DNA of 39,182 nucleotides from an uncultured Vampirovibrio sp. (GCA_910577395.1 CAJTLG010000015.1:1-39182); one strand, 5' to 3'; positions 1 to 8,120 are shown, counted from the stretch's first letter. Numbers and translations: made by a program. Notes: a model not told the origin generated them from the sequence alone.

Positions 1-55
1 AGGAGTAAGTGCAGGCGGCGGTCAGGTAAGTGATGACACTGCAAATGATACAGTT
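1..55. repeat. 55-bp direct terminal repeat, left copy
   Basis: Bases 1-55 are identical to the last 55 bases (39128-39182). A length of 55 is a common assembler k-mer, so this is probably the overlap of a contig whose two ends meet in the assembly graph. Confidence 0.95.
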
Positions 56-202
56 GGTGCAGGCGCTGCGGCTGCAAGTGAAAGTTCATCATCCGAAACT
101 AGAACAGAAGCTAAAGTTGAAGTAAAAAATGTAGAATCAAACAATGTTTCTGTTGATAAGCAAGGTAACCCTGAGATAAAAGTTGGTGACGGCAACAATT
201 AG
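1..202 (+). CDS. 3' end of large acidic Thr/Pro/Gly-rich protein (5' part at window end)
   Basis: An open frame runs from base 2 to a TAG at 200-202 and gives 66 residues rich in Gly, Ala, Ser, Asn and Val, with no start. Bases 1-55 are identical to 39128-39182. Reading across that overlap keeps the frame of the gene that starts at 36750, so the two pieces form one 859-residue protein if the ends are joined. The C-terminus has no LPXTG, membrane anchor or autotransporter barrel that I can see. Its stop overlaps the stop of the convergent mnmA gene by four bases (199-202). The function is unknown. Confidence 0.75.
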   Translation, partial: GVSAGGGQVSDDTANDTVGAGAAAASESSSSETRTEAKVEVKNVESNNVSVDKQGNPEIKVGDGNN

Positions 203-1281
203 AAACCAGTTTCTATTGTAGCTCCGCCAAGCACAATATCATCTTTATAAAACACTATAGCTTGCCCCGGTGTGATAGCACTCTGGGGCTCGCTAAATTC
301 TACAATAACATTATTTCCCTGAGGGTAAATTGTACATTCAGACTTTATTCCTGCTGAACGTATTTTAGCACTTGCAGGTATTTGTTGTTCCATATTGTCT
401 TTGTCGGTAAAATATGTCCATACCAAATCTTTTGCAAAAAGTTTTTTTGAAAAAGTGCATTCTTTTTCTCCGACAATTACTTCATTATTTTCAGGATTTA
501 GTTTAACAACATAAAGTGGTTTTGGGTAGGCAATTTTAAGACCTTTTCTCTGCCCTACGGTGTAATTAAAAATCCCTTCATGTCTTCCTAGTATTTTGCC
601 GTCAATATGCACAATATCCCCTGGGTTTTTTTTAGCATTGATAATTTCTGTATAGTTGCCTTTATAAAAATCTTGGCTGTCACTTTTATCATGCACAATT
701 AAATCATTTTCTTTTGCAAGCTGTCTGACATTTTCTTTTTGCATTGAACCAAGCGGAAACAGTATGTTTTTGAGCTTTTCTTGTGTTAGTCTGTATAAAA
801 AATATGTCTGGTCTTTTTTTAAATTTACCCCTTGTTTTAGGAGATATTTATCCAAATTTCTGTCATATTCGATACGTGCATAGTGGCCTGTAGCAAATTT
901 GTCAAAATTTATTCCTTTTTCACGTGCAAGCTTAGGAAAAATGCCAAATTTTATAATAGGATTGCACAGTATACATGGGTTAGGTGTTCTTCCGTTTTTA
1001 TATTCGTTTTTGAATGTTTCAAATACAAGTTTGTCAAACTCTTTAGAGCAATCTATAAGATGAAAATCTATTCCTATTTTAGCGCATATAGCTTTTGCAT
1101 CCTCTGTTTCTTTCTTTTTATCAGTACCATAGCAGGAATTTGCAATAGTTTTAATATCGCCGTCATAAATCTTCATCATAGCACCGATTACATTGTAACC
1201 TGCTTGTTTCAATTTTAAGGCGCACACAGCAGAATCAACTCCGCCGGATATGCCAACCAGCACTGTTTCTTTTTTATCCAT
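199..1281 (-). CDS. mnmA: tRNA 2-thiouridylase MnmA, atypical (second catalytic Cys is Tyr)
   Basis: The 360-residue length matches MnmA, the cytosolic ATP-dependent enzyme that thiolates U34 of tRNA-Lys, tRNA-Glu and tRNA-Gln. The N-terminal PP-loop SGGVDS is at residues 12-17. NPCILCN carries Cys103 and Cys106, the first corresponding to the E. coli Cys102 region. The conserved ATGHYAR and YTVGQRKGL segments are present. The usual DSTGICF-type motif with the persulfide-forming Cys (E. coli Cys199) reads SDSQDFY, with Tyr206 at the Cys position. The reading frame is otherwise intact, so this looks like a divergent subfamily and not decay. An extended -10 box (TGATAGAAT, minus strand) ends six bases before the ATG and there is no Shine-Dalgarno, which predicts a leaderless mRNA. 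The gene is convergent with the surface-like gene and divergent from the 1339 gene. Confidence 0.9.
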   Translation of the reverse strand: MDKKETVLVGISGGVDSAVCALKLKQAGYNVIGAMMKIYDGDIKTIANSCYGTDKKKETEDAKAICAKIGIDFHLIDCSKEFDKLVFETFKNEYKNGRTPNPCILCNPIIKFGIFPKLAREKGINFDKFATGHYARIEYDRNLDKYLLKQGVNLKKDQTYFLYRLTQEKLKNILFPLGSMQKENVRQLAKENDLIVHDKSDSQDFYKGNYTEIINAKKNPGDIVHIDGKILGRHEGIFNYTVGQRKGLKIAYPKPLYVVKLNPENNEVIVGEKECTFSKKLFAKDLVWTYFTDKDNMEQQIPASAKIRSAGIKSECTIYPQGNNVIVEFSEPQSAITPGQAIVFYKDDIVLGGATIETGF

Positions 1282-1287
1282 GGTAAA

Positions 1288-1296
1288 ATTCTATCA
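1288..1296 (-). promoter_or_regulatory. Extended -10 promoter of mnmA (leaderless)
   Basis: On the minus strand TG-A-TAGAAT is read from 1296 to 1288. The hexamer ends six bases before the ATG at 1281. No good -35 is visible, as is usual with extended -10 promoters. Confidence 0.6.
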
Positions 1297-1302
1297 CAAA
1301 AA

Positions 1303-1330
1303 TTGACACAAACCTTGCCAATAGTATAAA
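1303..1330 (+). promoter_or_regulatory. Sigma-70-type promoter for the 1339 gene
   Basis: TTGACA at 1303-1308, a 16-bp spacer and TATAAA at 1325-1330. The predicted start of transcription is within a base or two of the ATG at 1339. It lies back to back with the mnmA promoter in a 57-bp divergent spacer. Confidence 0.7.
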
Positions 1331-1338
1331 ATCAAGTA

Positions 1339-1590
1339 ATGCTACCCGAGATTGATATTGAAGAATTTAATAAAATATTGAACGAAATGCTTGCCGATGT
1401 TAGCGGGTGGCGTAAATCTATGATACATTATATTAAGGATGAAAATCCGGAGTTGAACAGTGCTATTATTGAAATAGCAAACAAAACGGATTTGGACCCT
1501 AAGGCTGTTGCTACAGGTGCTTATATGGCTTATTCTTTAATTGAAAAAGCCGCAAGAAAACAAGATGAATTTTTAAATTTTGAAGAATAA
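1339..1590 (+). CDS. Small conserved-looking protein of unknown function
   Basis: An 83-residue acidic, probably mostly helical protein. I do not recognise the family. There is no signal peptide, membrane segment or Cys/His metal motif. The middle (SGWRKSMIHYIKDENPEL) is followed by a helix-turn-like segment, but too short to call a DNA-binding domain. A near-consensus promoter sits directly upstream and the ATG is eight bases after the -10 box with no Shine-Dalgarno, so translation probably starts on a leaderless transcript. The next gene (1627) has its own promoter in the 36-bp gap. A consensus promoter and good coding composition support a real gene. Confidence 0.65.
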   Translation: MLPEIDIEEFNKILNEMLADVSGWRKSMIHYIKDENPELNSAIIEIANKTDLDPKAVATGAYMAYSLIEKAARKQDEFLNFEE

Positions 1591-1592
1591 CT

Positions 1593-1620
1593 TTGTTAAA
1601 ATTATTTTTGGTGTTAGAAT
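1593..1620 (+). promoter_or_regulatory. Promoter of the uridine-kinase-like gene (leaderless)
   Basis: TTGTTA at 1593-1598, a 16-bp spacer, and TG-T-TAGAAT with the hexamer at 1615-1620. It ends six bases before the ATG at 1627. Confidence 0.6.
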
Positions 1621-1626
1621 ATTTTT

Positions 1627-2466
1627 ATGAGTATTAATAGTCCGGAAAATCAAAACTTTCAAGATGTAAAAGACAATATGCCTTTTCTTGCAAAGATTTT
1701 AGAAAATATCAGAGAAGTTATTGCATATGATAAGCAGCAAAAACAGCCGCTTATTTTAAGAATTAATGAGGCTTTTATATTCAAAATAGCCAGAAAAGCT
1801 ATTTTAGAGCAAAATTCTACATTTTTGATGTCTATAGCAGGTGAATCTGCCTCCGGCAAAACAACGCTTGTAAAAAATACTGCAAAGGCTTGTATTAAAA
1901 CAGACACAGATAATGCCTATACTGTGATTTGCTGTGATGATTATTATAAAGATGCATCCAAAGAATTAAAGGCTGCAGGCAGTTATGAAGAATTGTTCAA
2001 AACCGGTTTTAGTTTCGATACCCCTGATGCTATTGATTTAGAGCTTATGAAAGAGCATCTTGTTAAGCTAAAAAACGGTGAAACTGTGTATTCGCCTTAT
2101 TATAATTTTGTTACTTGCGAAAGCAAAAAAGACAGTGTTATCAAAAAACCTGCCAAAATCATTCTTAATGAAGGTTTATATGTTTTAAATGAATGCATGC
2201 GCGACATTGTGGATGTTAAAATTTATGTTTATACGCCTTTTGAAATTATAAAAGAACGTTGGTACGCACGTGCTGTTACGCGCGGCAAAATAGGTAAAGC
2301 TGCTGATATGCAGTTTCATGATGTAAACCAAACTGCGTTCAGATATATCCGCCCCACTATGGAAATGGCTGATATAGTTATTAATGGTCTTACGACACAG
2401 CAATATATTGAAGAAATAGCATTAATGTTTATTGATGCAATAGTAAAGGTTTTAAGAACCAGATAA
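1627..2466 (+). CDS. Uridine kinase / phosphoribulokinase-family P-loop kinase
   Basis: The 279-residue protein has a Walker A motif GESASGKTT at residues 72-80, followed by a CCDDYYKD segment that matches the substrate-binding DDFY region of uridine kinases. Downstream segments NEGLYVL and the Arg-rich ERWYARAVTRG lid also fit the UDK/PRK family. Typical uridine kinases are near 210 residues; here about 65 extra residues precede the P-loop. The expected reaction is ATP-dependent phosphorylation of a nucleoside (pyrimidine salvage), but the extension and divergence leave the substrate open. No Shine-Dalgarno is present; the -10 box lies six bases before the ATG. tRNA-Gln follows 48 bp downstream from its own promoter. 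Confidence 0.75.
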   Translation: MSINSPENQNFQDVKDNMPFLAKILENIREVIAYDKQQKQPLILRINEAFIFKIARKAILEQNSTFLMSIAGESASGKTTLVKNTAKACIKTDTDNAYTVICCDDYYKDASKELKAAGSYEELFKTGFSFDTPDAIDLELMKEHLVKLKNGETVYSPYYNFVTCESKKDSVIKKPAKIILNEGLYVLNECMRDIVDVKIYVYTPFEIIKERWYARAVTRGKIGKAADMQFHDVNQTAFRYIRPTMEMADIVINGLTTQQYIEEIALMFIDAIVKVLRTR

Positions 2467-2474
2467 ATAAATAC

Positions 2475-2503
2475 TTGACATTAGGGCTTGCTCTTAATAA
2501 GAT
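2475..2503 (+). promoter_or_regulatory. Promoter of tRNA-Gln
   Basis: TTGACA at 2475-2480, a 17-bp spacer and TAAGAT at 2498-2503. Transcription would start about five bases before the mature tRNA. Confidence 0.7.
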
Positions 2504-2514
2504 ATAGGTGCTAA

Positions 2515-2590
2515 TGGGGCGTCGCCAAGTGGTAAGGCACCTGGTTTTGGTCCAGGCATTCCGGAGGTTCGAATCCTTCCGCCCCAGCCA
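2515..2590 (+). tRNA. tRNA-Gln (anticodon TTG)
   Basis: A full cloverleaf folds. The acceptor arms are TGGGGCG (2515-2521) and CGCCCCA (2580-2586), the anticodon stem CCTGG/CCAGG encloses loop TTTTGGT with anticodon TTG, and the T-loop is GTTCGAATC. The discriminator is G and CCA is encoded at 2588-2590. It is the only one of the four tRNAs here with an encoded CCA. Its own promoter and terminator make it a monocistronic unit. Confidence 0.95.
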
Positions 2591-2593
2591 ATT

Positions 2594-2620
2594 AAAAAGA
2601 CGGTTTAAAGCCGTCTTTTT
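2594..2620 (+). terminator. Rho-independent terminator after tRNA-Gln
   Basis: Stem AAAAAGACGG (2594-2603) and CCGTCTTTTT (2611-2620) around a 7-base loop; the 3' arm supplies the U-run. Confidence 0.85.
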
Positions 2621-2670
2621 GTTTTCTTATTTTGTGATATTATTATCAATACATATCTATTCGCAATATA

Positions 2671-4902
2671 TTATTCTGCTGTTGCAGCAGGTGTGGTTGT
2701 TTCTACAGTTTCATTTAGTGCGATTTCTTTTTTGAAGTGATTTATAAATTCTTCCCTGTATAGTTCACCTAAGTGTCCGCCGTTACTGATTAATACTGTA
2801 TTTTTTCCGGTATATTCTTTTAATCGTGCAAGCTGATTTTTATTTGTAAGGTAATCATCTACCGTGTGATAGATTTTGTAGTTATTATTTTTTCTTAAAA
2901 AGTCTGAAATGGAATGCAGGCTTGCCATATGGCTTAAATCATCCACGTTTTTTCCGCTGCTTTTTACTAAATATTTTTGCGCGTAGTCTGCAAAACTAGT
3001 ATTGTTTATTGTTCTGTATAATTTGGCCTTATCGGTATCTTTGGTATTTTCCATTGTATAAATTAAATCTGATAATTTTTGTCTTAAAATAAAGCCCGTT
3101 ATAAGTTTTCCTTCGTAATCGCTAAATGGCAGTGTATCAATTTTAAAGTCTTTTTCGTCCTTTTGATTATATAAATTTAAGATTTTTGCTGCTGTGCATG
3201 CAGTTTTATGTTTAAGGTTAGAGGGATTTTTATTCCATTCTTCATTATTTTTATCAAGCTCTTTTAAGGCATAAATTAATTCTATGGGCGGATTTATTGA
3301 TATAAATTTATCTATACCAATCAATTTTTCTTTATCTTCTTTGTCGGCCATAAACAGTGTTGTAAAGGCGCCGAATGATGTTCCGAGCAGCACTTTTTTG
3401 CGCACTTTTGTATCATATTTGTTTTCAATTTTATCTACAATGCTTTTTGTTGCAAGTCTTAAACTTTTAATATCATCTTCGGGCATTCCGGGCTTATAGT
3501 CTTTTGGCATGCTTTTTATAAATTCCCAATGAAAATGGCTTCCCTGAATGACCACGGAATATCCTGCATCATAAAATAATTTTGCCAATACTACGGAATG
3601 GTGTGACATTATACCTTCACCAATTGAGGGGTAGATTATAGCAAGCGGGGAAGATTTATCCCTTTGCATTATATATCTGAATTTGTATTTTTCTCTTTCG
3701 GGTGTTAATTCTACAGAGCTTGTTCTTATCCTTTTTGAAAAAGAACGGTTCCATATAGAAAGTTCACTCCAGATAGATTCATCAATACCGGGTAAGCTGA
3801 ATAAAGCTGTCCTCATTGAATCAACAACCGGTGTTTGCGGATTGTAATTTTCTAAAATAATATCAGGCTCTATATCAAGTGTATTTTGAATAGCCTCATG
3901 CAGCAGTTTATCGTCAGCATAAGCTTTACCCTTAAGTGTTTCATTTGTTGCTATTTTGTCATCCTCTGTGATTGTTTCGTTTTTTTCTTCGGTATCCTCA
4001 TTGACGTTTAATAAATCAGGCTCTTTTTTGGTAATAAGCTCTTCCTCGTTTGTATTTTCCGAAAGTAATTCTCCTTTGGTTTCATTGGATGACATTAATA
4101 CTTCGCCGGATTCTACCGTTACTTCTTCTAAAATTTTTGCCTCTTCGTCCAAAATATCTTTCCTGTCGAGGTTTGAAAGTTTAATATAGCTTTCTATGCC
4201 GTACAATTTTCTTGTTATATCATACGGGTCGGCATAAGTCCTCTCTAAAAGGATGCTAAGTGGCTGCATAAACGATGTTCTGTTTACAAAAATACCCATT
4301 TTAACAAGTGCCGCAATGGGGCTTGCAATATATGTTGTGGGGTCAAGGCCGGTTTCAATTAACCTTCCTGCAAGCGCCCTTGGTGTGGTACCCATTGTGC
4401 CCGGCAGTACAAGGAATGGTCCTCTTTTAATTTTGCACTTGGCAAGGCCCTGGTCTATATCCTCTTCTTTTGCTTCCATTTTAAAGAGTTTTTTAGCAGG
4501 GTCATACATACCGCCAAGCCCTATTGTTGAGTTGGTTAAAAACCGCAAGGTTTCTGTGCCTGCTGCTTTAAAATCTTTTTGCAGTAAGGTGCTTACCAGT
4601 CTTTTAGGGTATTCAATATTATGATACGCGCTTTGTATCCTGTCCATTCCATATTTTGGCATTATTGATGCCCAAATAACGTGTATCGGGCGAAGGGCAT
4701 ATTTATTAAGCTTTGCGTTAAAATTATACATTTTGCGGTTAAATTTTTCAAAGCGGTCATTTCCTATATATTCTTTGCAATAATCAGGATATCTGCACCC
4801 GCCTTCGGCTGTCTGTGCAGGGGTAGCAAACAGGGGTGCGCGTATATTAAAGCATAGTATTATTGCTATAATCAGCGTAAATATTTTATTATTTTTATAC
4901 AT
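2671..4902 (-). CDS. MlaA/VacJ domain fused to an alpha/beta hydrolase
   Basis: Starting at 4902 gives 743 residues. This ATG has AAGG eight bases upstream and opens a clean signal peptide (LIIAIILCFNIRAPLFA); an ATG 20 codons upstream (4962) lacks a Shine-Dalgarno. Residues about 50-242 match MlaA/VacJ: FEKFNRKMYNFN, LLQKDFKAAG, RFLTNSTIGLGG and PGTMGTTPRAL. MlaA is the outer-membrane component that removes mislocalised phospholipids to a Mla/MCE system. No lipobox Cys is seen, so cleavage by signal peptidase I is likelier. An acidic Glu/Asn-rich linker (about 255-335) leads to an alpha/beta-hydrolase-like domain with nucleophile elbow GTSFG (Ser509) and a late GGHLG (His710). I infer an envelope lipid-handling enzyme joining phospholipid capture to acyl-ester hydrolysis. 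No mlaBDEF genes are nearby. Confidence 0.8.
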   Translation of the reverse strand: MYKNNKIFTLIIAIILCFNIRAPLFATPAQTAEGGCRYPDYCKEYIGNDRFEKFNRKMYNFNAKLNKYALRPIHVIWASIMPKYGMDRIQSAYHNIEYPKRLVSTLLQKDFKAAGTETLRFLTNSTIGLGGMYDPAKKLFKMEAKEEDIDQGLAKCKIKRGPFLVLPGTMGTTPRALAGRLIETGLDPTTYIASPIAALVKMGIFVNRTSFMQPLSILLERTYADPYDITRKLYGIESYIKLSNLDRKDILDEEAKILEEVTVESGEVLMSSNETKGELLSENTNEEELITKKEPDLLNVNEDTEEKNETITEDDKIATNETLKGKAYADDKLLHEAIQNTLDIEPDIILENYNPQTPVVDSMRTALFSLPGIDESIWSELSIWNRSFSKRIRTSSVELTPEREKYKFRYIMQRDKSSPLAIIYPSIGEGIMSHHSVVLAKLFYDAGYSVVIQGSHFHWEFIKSMPKDYKPGMPEDDIKSLRLATKSIVDKIENKYDTKVRKKVLLGTSFGAFTTLFMADKEDKEKLIGIDKFISINPPIELIYALKELDKNNEEWNKNPSNLKHKTACTAAKILNLYNQKDEKDFKIDTLPFSDYEGKLITGFILRQKLSDLIYTMENTKDTDKAKLYRTINNTSFADYAQKYLVKSSGKNVDDLSHMASLHSISDFLRKNNNYKIYHTVDDYLTNKNQLARLKEYTGKNTVLISNGGHLGELYREEFINHFKKEIALNETVETTTPAATAE

Positions 4903-5016
4903 TTTTATAACCTTGAAAACTAAAACCGATAATAATTTATTGGCTATGGGTATAATTTTCATTGCACGACAGGTTAAGTTTTATGTATAAAATTTTTTCT
5001 AACAAAATTTTACTTA

Positions 5017-5025
5017 TGGTATAAT
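5017..5025 (+). promoter_or_regulatory. Extended -10 promoter upstream of tRNA-Leu(CAG)
   Basis: TG-G-TATAAT with the hexamer at 5020-5025. The 5' leader to the mature tRNA would be about 60 bases. It contains a small GCGT/ACGC hairpin near 5034-5058. Confidence 0.55.
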
Positions 5026-5093
5026 TTATGCAGCGTGGTTGTTTCGGTGCTCCGACGCATTAATTGAAAATTTAATAAGTTGATTGTTATTTT

Positions 5094-5175
5094 GTCGGAG
5101 TGGCGAAATTGGTAGACGCGCATGATTCAGGTTCATGTGGGTAATTCCTTGAGGGTTCGACTCCCTTCTCCGACA
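5094..5175 (+). tRNA. tRNA-Leu (anticodon CAG)
   Basis: Acceptor arms GTCGGAG (5094-5100) and CTCCGAC (5168-5174), anticodon stem CATGA/TCATG with loop TTCAGGT (anticodon CAG), a long class II variable arm, and a GGTTCGACTCC T-arm. Discriminator A; CCA is not encoded. Confidence 0.93.
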
Positions 5176-5207
5176 ATTTTATATAATTTTTATAAAGGCA
5201 CGGGTTT

Positions 5208-5657
5208 TTAAACTCTTACTTTTACAATTACCTTTTTAACTTTTTTTGTTTCATTAGCGACGTTTAAAGACGGTTTATGGACATCTTTTGTGGAAAAGAA
5301 TGTAAAATATCCTTCAGGCACCAGAACGTTTGATGAGGGGCATTCTCCGAAGGCTACATCTTTTTCGTTATCATATTCTTTTGTAACTTTGAAATCTTCA
5401 AGATTGCCAAAACCCATAACCTCTGCACCTGATATCACATACTGGATGTCATAATAGGTTCTGTGCACTTCAAATTCAGCTTCATCAGGGTTTTTTGTTT
5501 CATATTCCTGCAGGTTTGCGTAAATATCTTCATTCAGTTCGTATCTACCGAGGGAGAGGTTTTTCCAATCCATAGATTTTATATATTCAAATCCTGCTTT
5601 AATTTTAGGGGATAAATTATAATAGAATTCTGCATTTTCAAGTTTATCGAATATCAT
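5208..5657 (-). CDS. YhcH/YjgK/YiaL (TabA-like) family protein
   Basis: The 149-residue protein matches the DUF386 cupin-like family by HRTYYDIQYVISG in the middle, PEGYFTFFSTKDVHKP, and a KKVIVKV C-terminus. The His in HRTYYD and the His in DVHKP are the usual metal-binding positions. Family members include TabA and YiaL, linked to biofilm regulation and to processing of unusual sugars, but the reaction is poorly defined. The start has a strong GGAAGG upstream. It lies downstream of ilvC on the same strand but is separated by a terminator, so it is probably expressed mostly on its own. Confidence 0.85.
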   Translation of the reverse strand: MIFDKLENAEFYYNLSPKIKAGFEYIKSMDWKNLSLGRYELNEDIYANLQEYETKNPDEAEFEVHRTYYDIQYVISGAEVMGFGNLEDFKVTKEYDNEKDVAFGECPSSNVLVPEGYFTFFSTKDVHKPSLNVANETKKVKKVIVKVRV

Positions 5658-5679
5658 AAATTTTCCTTCCGTTTATTTT

Positions 5680-5709
5680 AAAAAAGGCGCCAAATTGTTT
5701 TATGGCGCC
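5680..5709 (-). terminator. Rho-independent terminator of ilvC
   Basis: The minus-strand hairpin GGCGCCA/TGGCGCC (5686-5692 with 5703-5709) is followed by six Ts (5680-5685 complement). Confidence 0.85.
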
Positions 5710-5731
5710 GATTTATCATATTGTATTGTTT

Positions 5732-6727
5732 TTATACTTCTTCGTTCCAAGAGTACATTTTTCTGAGTTTTTTACCTGTTTCTTCAAGCTGATGTTCAGC
5801 TTTTAGGCGCCTTGTGGATAAGAAGTGTGCAAGACCGTTATTGTTTTCGCCAATCCATTTGCTTGCAAATGTACCGTCTTGGATTTCTGATAAAACTTTT
5901 TTCATTTCTTTTTTGGTTTCGTCAGTTATAATGCGTTTTCCGATTTCATAATCGCCAAACTCTGCGGTATTAGAGATTGAATGACGCATTTTTGCAAAAC
6001 CGCCCTGGTAAATAAGGTCAACGATTAATTTCATTTCATGGATACATTCAAAATAAGCATTTTCAGGGGCATAGCCGGCCTCTACAAGGGTTTCGAAACC
6101 TGCCTGCATTAAGGCTGTAACGCCGCCGCAAAGAACAGCTTGTTCGCCAAAAAGGTCGGTTTCGGTTTCAATTCTGAATGTTGTTTCAATAACGCCTGCT
6201 CTTGCGCCGCCGATGCCTGCAGCATATGCAAGGCCGGTTTGAAGGGCTTTGCCGGTAGCATCTTGATGAATTGCAACAAGACACGGAACGCCTTTGCCTT
6301 CAACATATTCGCTTCTAACAGTGTGGCCGGGGCCTTTTGGTGCAACCATAATTACATCAACATCCTTGGGCGGAACAATTTGAGCAAAGTGAATATTGAA
6401 ACCATGCGCAAATGCAAGGGTTTTGCCGGATGTAAGGTGCGGTGCAATTTCGTTTTTGTAAATTTCTGCCTGTTTTTCATCCGGTAGCAGAATCATAATT
6501 ATATCAGCCATTTTTGAAACTTCTGCAACTGTTGCAACTTTTAAACCTGCCTTTTCGGCTTTTTCCCAGGATTTTGAACCGTTATAAAGTCCAACCACAA
6601 CATTAACGCCGCTTTCGTGTAAATTTAAAGCATGTGCATGGCCTTGACTGCCATAACCGATAATGGCAACGGTTTTACCTTTTAATAAATCCAGATTGCA
6701 ATCTTCTGCATAATAAATTTTTACCAT
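5732..6727 (-). CDS. ilvC: Ketol-acid reductoisomerase (class I)
   Basis: The 331 residues equal the usual class I length. The Rossmann motif GYGSQGHAHALNL is near the N-terminus, and the NAD(P)-specificity loop contains NGSKSW, whose serines normally contact the NADPH phosphate. The catalytic domain shows APKGPGHTVR, the ETDLFGEQAVLCGG metal-binding segment and the ECIHEMKLIVDLIY helix. IlvC catalyses the Mg-dependent isomerisation and reduction of acetolactate or acetohydroxybutyrate in branched-chain amino-acid synthesis, in the cytosol. No other ilv or leu genes are adjacent, so it is an isolated gene with its own promoter, GGAGG Shine-Dalgarno and terminator. Confidence 0.97.
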   Translation of the reverse strand: MVKIYYAEDCNLDLLKGKTVAIIGYGSQGHAHALNLHESGVNVVVGLYNGSKSWEKAEKAGLKVATVAEVSKMADIIMILLPDEKQAEIYKNEIAPHLTSGKTLAFAHGFNIHFAQIVPPKDVDVIMVAPKGPGHTVRSEYVEGKGVPCLVAIHQDATGKALQTGLAYAAGIGGARAGVIETTFRIETETDLFGEQAVLCGGVTALMQAGFETLVEAGYAPENAYFECIHEMKLIVDLIYQGGFAKMRHSISNTAEFGDYEIGKRIITDETKKEMKKVLSEIQDGTFASKWIGENNNGLAHFLSTRRLKAEHQLEETGKKLRKMYSWNEEV

Positions 6728-6763
6728 AATATTTTATCCTCCGATACTTCCTTTTATGCACTG

Positions 6764-6791
6764 ATTTTACCATAAACAAATATTATAACAA
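6764..6791 (-). promoter_or_regulatory. Promoter of ilvC
   Basis: On the minus strand TTGTTA (6791-6786), a 16-bp spacer, and TG-G-TAAAAT with the hexamer at 6769-6764. The leader is about 30 bases, with no room for a leader-peptide attenuator. Confidence 0.6.
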
Positions 6792-6814
6792 TGCGCGTGC
6801 AAATGGCTATTTTT

Positions 6815-6823
6815 TGCTATAAT
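6815..6823 (+). promoter_or_regulatory. Extended -10 promoter of the DUF815 ATPase gene
   Basis: TG-C-TATAAT with the hexamer at 6818-6823. A GTGAGG Shine-Dalgarno lies before the ATG at 6846. Confidence 0.55.
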
Positions 6824-6845
6824 TGAGGAAAATTGTGAGGTTAAA

Positions 6846-8087
6846 ATGTTGAAAATTGAAGACTTTAGAGCGTTATTTGGTACTTTAACCCTGTATAAAG
6901 GAGTTTTGGCTGCTTGCGGAGTATCTGATTTTGCACGCATACTTGATTTAATGGCGGATGAACAAGATTTTACGGAAATTATTCCTGTTTGGTCTGATAT
7001 GATTAGTACCCTTTATAACAAGGAATATCAAGGCGATTGGGCAAAATATATTAATGATTTAATCTTATTTGACAATAATTATTTTACTTTAGAGTGCGCG
7101 AAAGGCTCTTGTGACAATTTAAATGGGGAAATAAAATCTGCGGCAGCCAGTGATATCGATATTTTAACTCGTCTTGCAACTTTAAATTGTGCGGAATTTA
7201 AGGATTTATTGTATTTTAAATATCCCTACGATAAGGATATGATTGATTCTTTAGCGTGTTTTAATAATTTTGGACAAAAATTGACTTTTGAAAATATAGT
7301 AAACTATCATAAAAGCAATGGTGTAGGTATTTTTGCGAAATTTAAAGCGTTCAAATACAATTCAAATCTTGAATTAGAGCCTATTAAAAATTGTGATGGC
7401 GTACGTTTAGCGGATTTGAAACGTTACGAAAGAGAGCAAACCATTGTGGTTGACAATACTTTGGGGTTCATGAAAAATAAACCTTTCAATAATGTATTGC
7501 TATATGGTGATAGGGGTACAGGCAAATCCAGCACTGTAAAAGCGATTTTGAATGAATACCATAAAGAGGGTTTGCGTGTAATCCAGGTATATAAGGAAAA
7601 TCTGGTGCATCTGGATGCCCTGATGCGCGATATAGTTGAAATTCCCTTGAAATTTATTATTTTTATTGATGATTTGTCCTTTAATGAAAATGATGATAAT
7701 TTTGGTGCCCTGAAGGCTGTTTTAGAGGGTTCATTAGCTAAACAGCCTGATAATATGGTGATTTACGCCACATCAAACCGCAGACACCTTGTAAAAGAAA
7801 GCTTTAAGGCACGCGAAGGGGATGAAATACACTTGGCTGATACAATTGATGAAACGGTCTCTCTTTCAGACAGGTTCGGTATTACGGTTACTTTTACCGT
7901 ACCAAATAAGGATAAGTATCTAGAAATTGTGCGCGAAATTAAAAACGACAGAGGGCTGACAATTAGTGATGACGAGCTTTTTAAGGGGGCTGAAAGTTTT
8001 GCACTCTCTAAAGGGAACAGGAGCCCGAGGCTTGCAAAACAGTATATAGATTACCTGCAAGCAAGGCTGGAGTTGAATTTGCAGTAA
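6846..8087 (+). CDS. DUF815-family AAA ATPase
   Basis: The 413-residue protein has an N-terminal region of about 190 residues followed by an ATPase domain with Walker A GDRGTGKSS (221-229), Walker B FIIFIDDLSF (270-279, Asp275/276) and a sensor-1-like YATSNRRHLVKE. This order is characteristic of DUF815 proteins, cytosolic AAA-type ATPases of unknown client that are widespread in bacteria. The N-terminal part has no recognised domain and is likely the substrate adaptor. A Shine-Dalgarno GAGG is five bases before the ATG. It is followed at 69 bp by an independently promoted OadG-like gene, so no operon partner points to its role. Confidence 0.85.
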   Translation: MLKIEDFRALFGTLTLYKGVLAACGVSDFARILDLMADEQDFTEIIPVWSDMISTLYNKEYQGDWAKYINDLILFDNNYFTLECAKGSCDNLNGEIKSAAASDIDILTRLATLNCAEFKDLLYFKYPYDKDMIDSLACFNNFGQKLTFENIVNYHKSNGVGIFAKFKAFKYNSNLELEPIKNCDGVRLADLKRYEREQTIVVDNTLGFMKNKPFNNVLLYGDRGTGKSSTVKAILNEYHKEGLRVIQVYKENLVHLDALMRDIVEIPLKFIIFIDDLSFNENDDNFGALKAVLEGSLAKQPDNMVIYATSNRRHLVKESFKAREGDEIHLADTIDETVSLSDRFGITVTFTVPNKDKYLEIVREIKNDRGLTISDDELFKGAESFALSKGNRSPRLAKQYIDYLQARLELNLQ

Positions 8088-8092
8088 TAATT

Positions 8093-8120
8093 TTGATTTA
8101 TTTTTTGTTTTTGATAAAAT
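8093..8120 (+). promoter_or_regulatory. Promoter of the OadG-like gene
   Basis: TTGATT at 8093-8098, a 16-bp spacer, and TG-A-TAAAAT with the hexamer at 8115-8120. Confidence 0.55.

Noticed and set aside
2508..2735. 75-residue ORF across tRNA-Gln
   Set aside because: It spans the tRNA and its terminator and is not coding.
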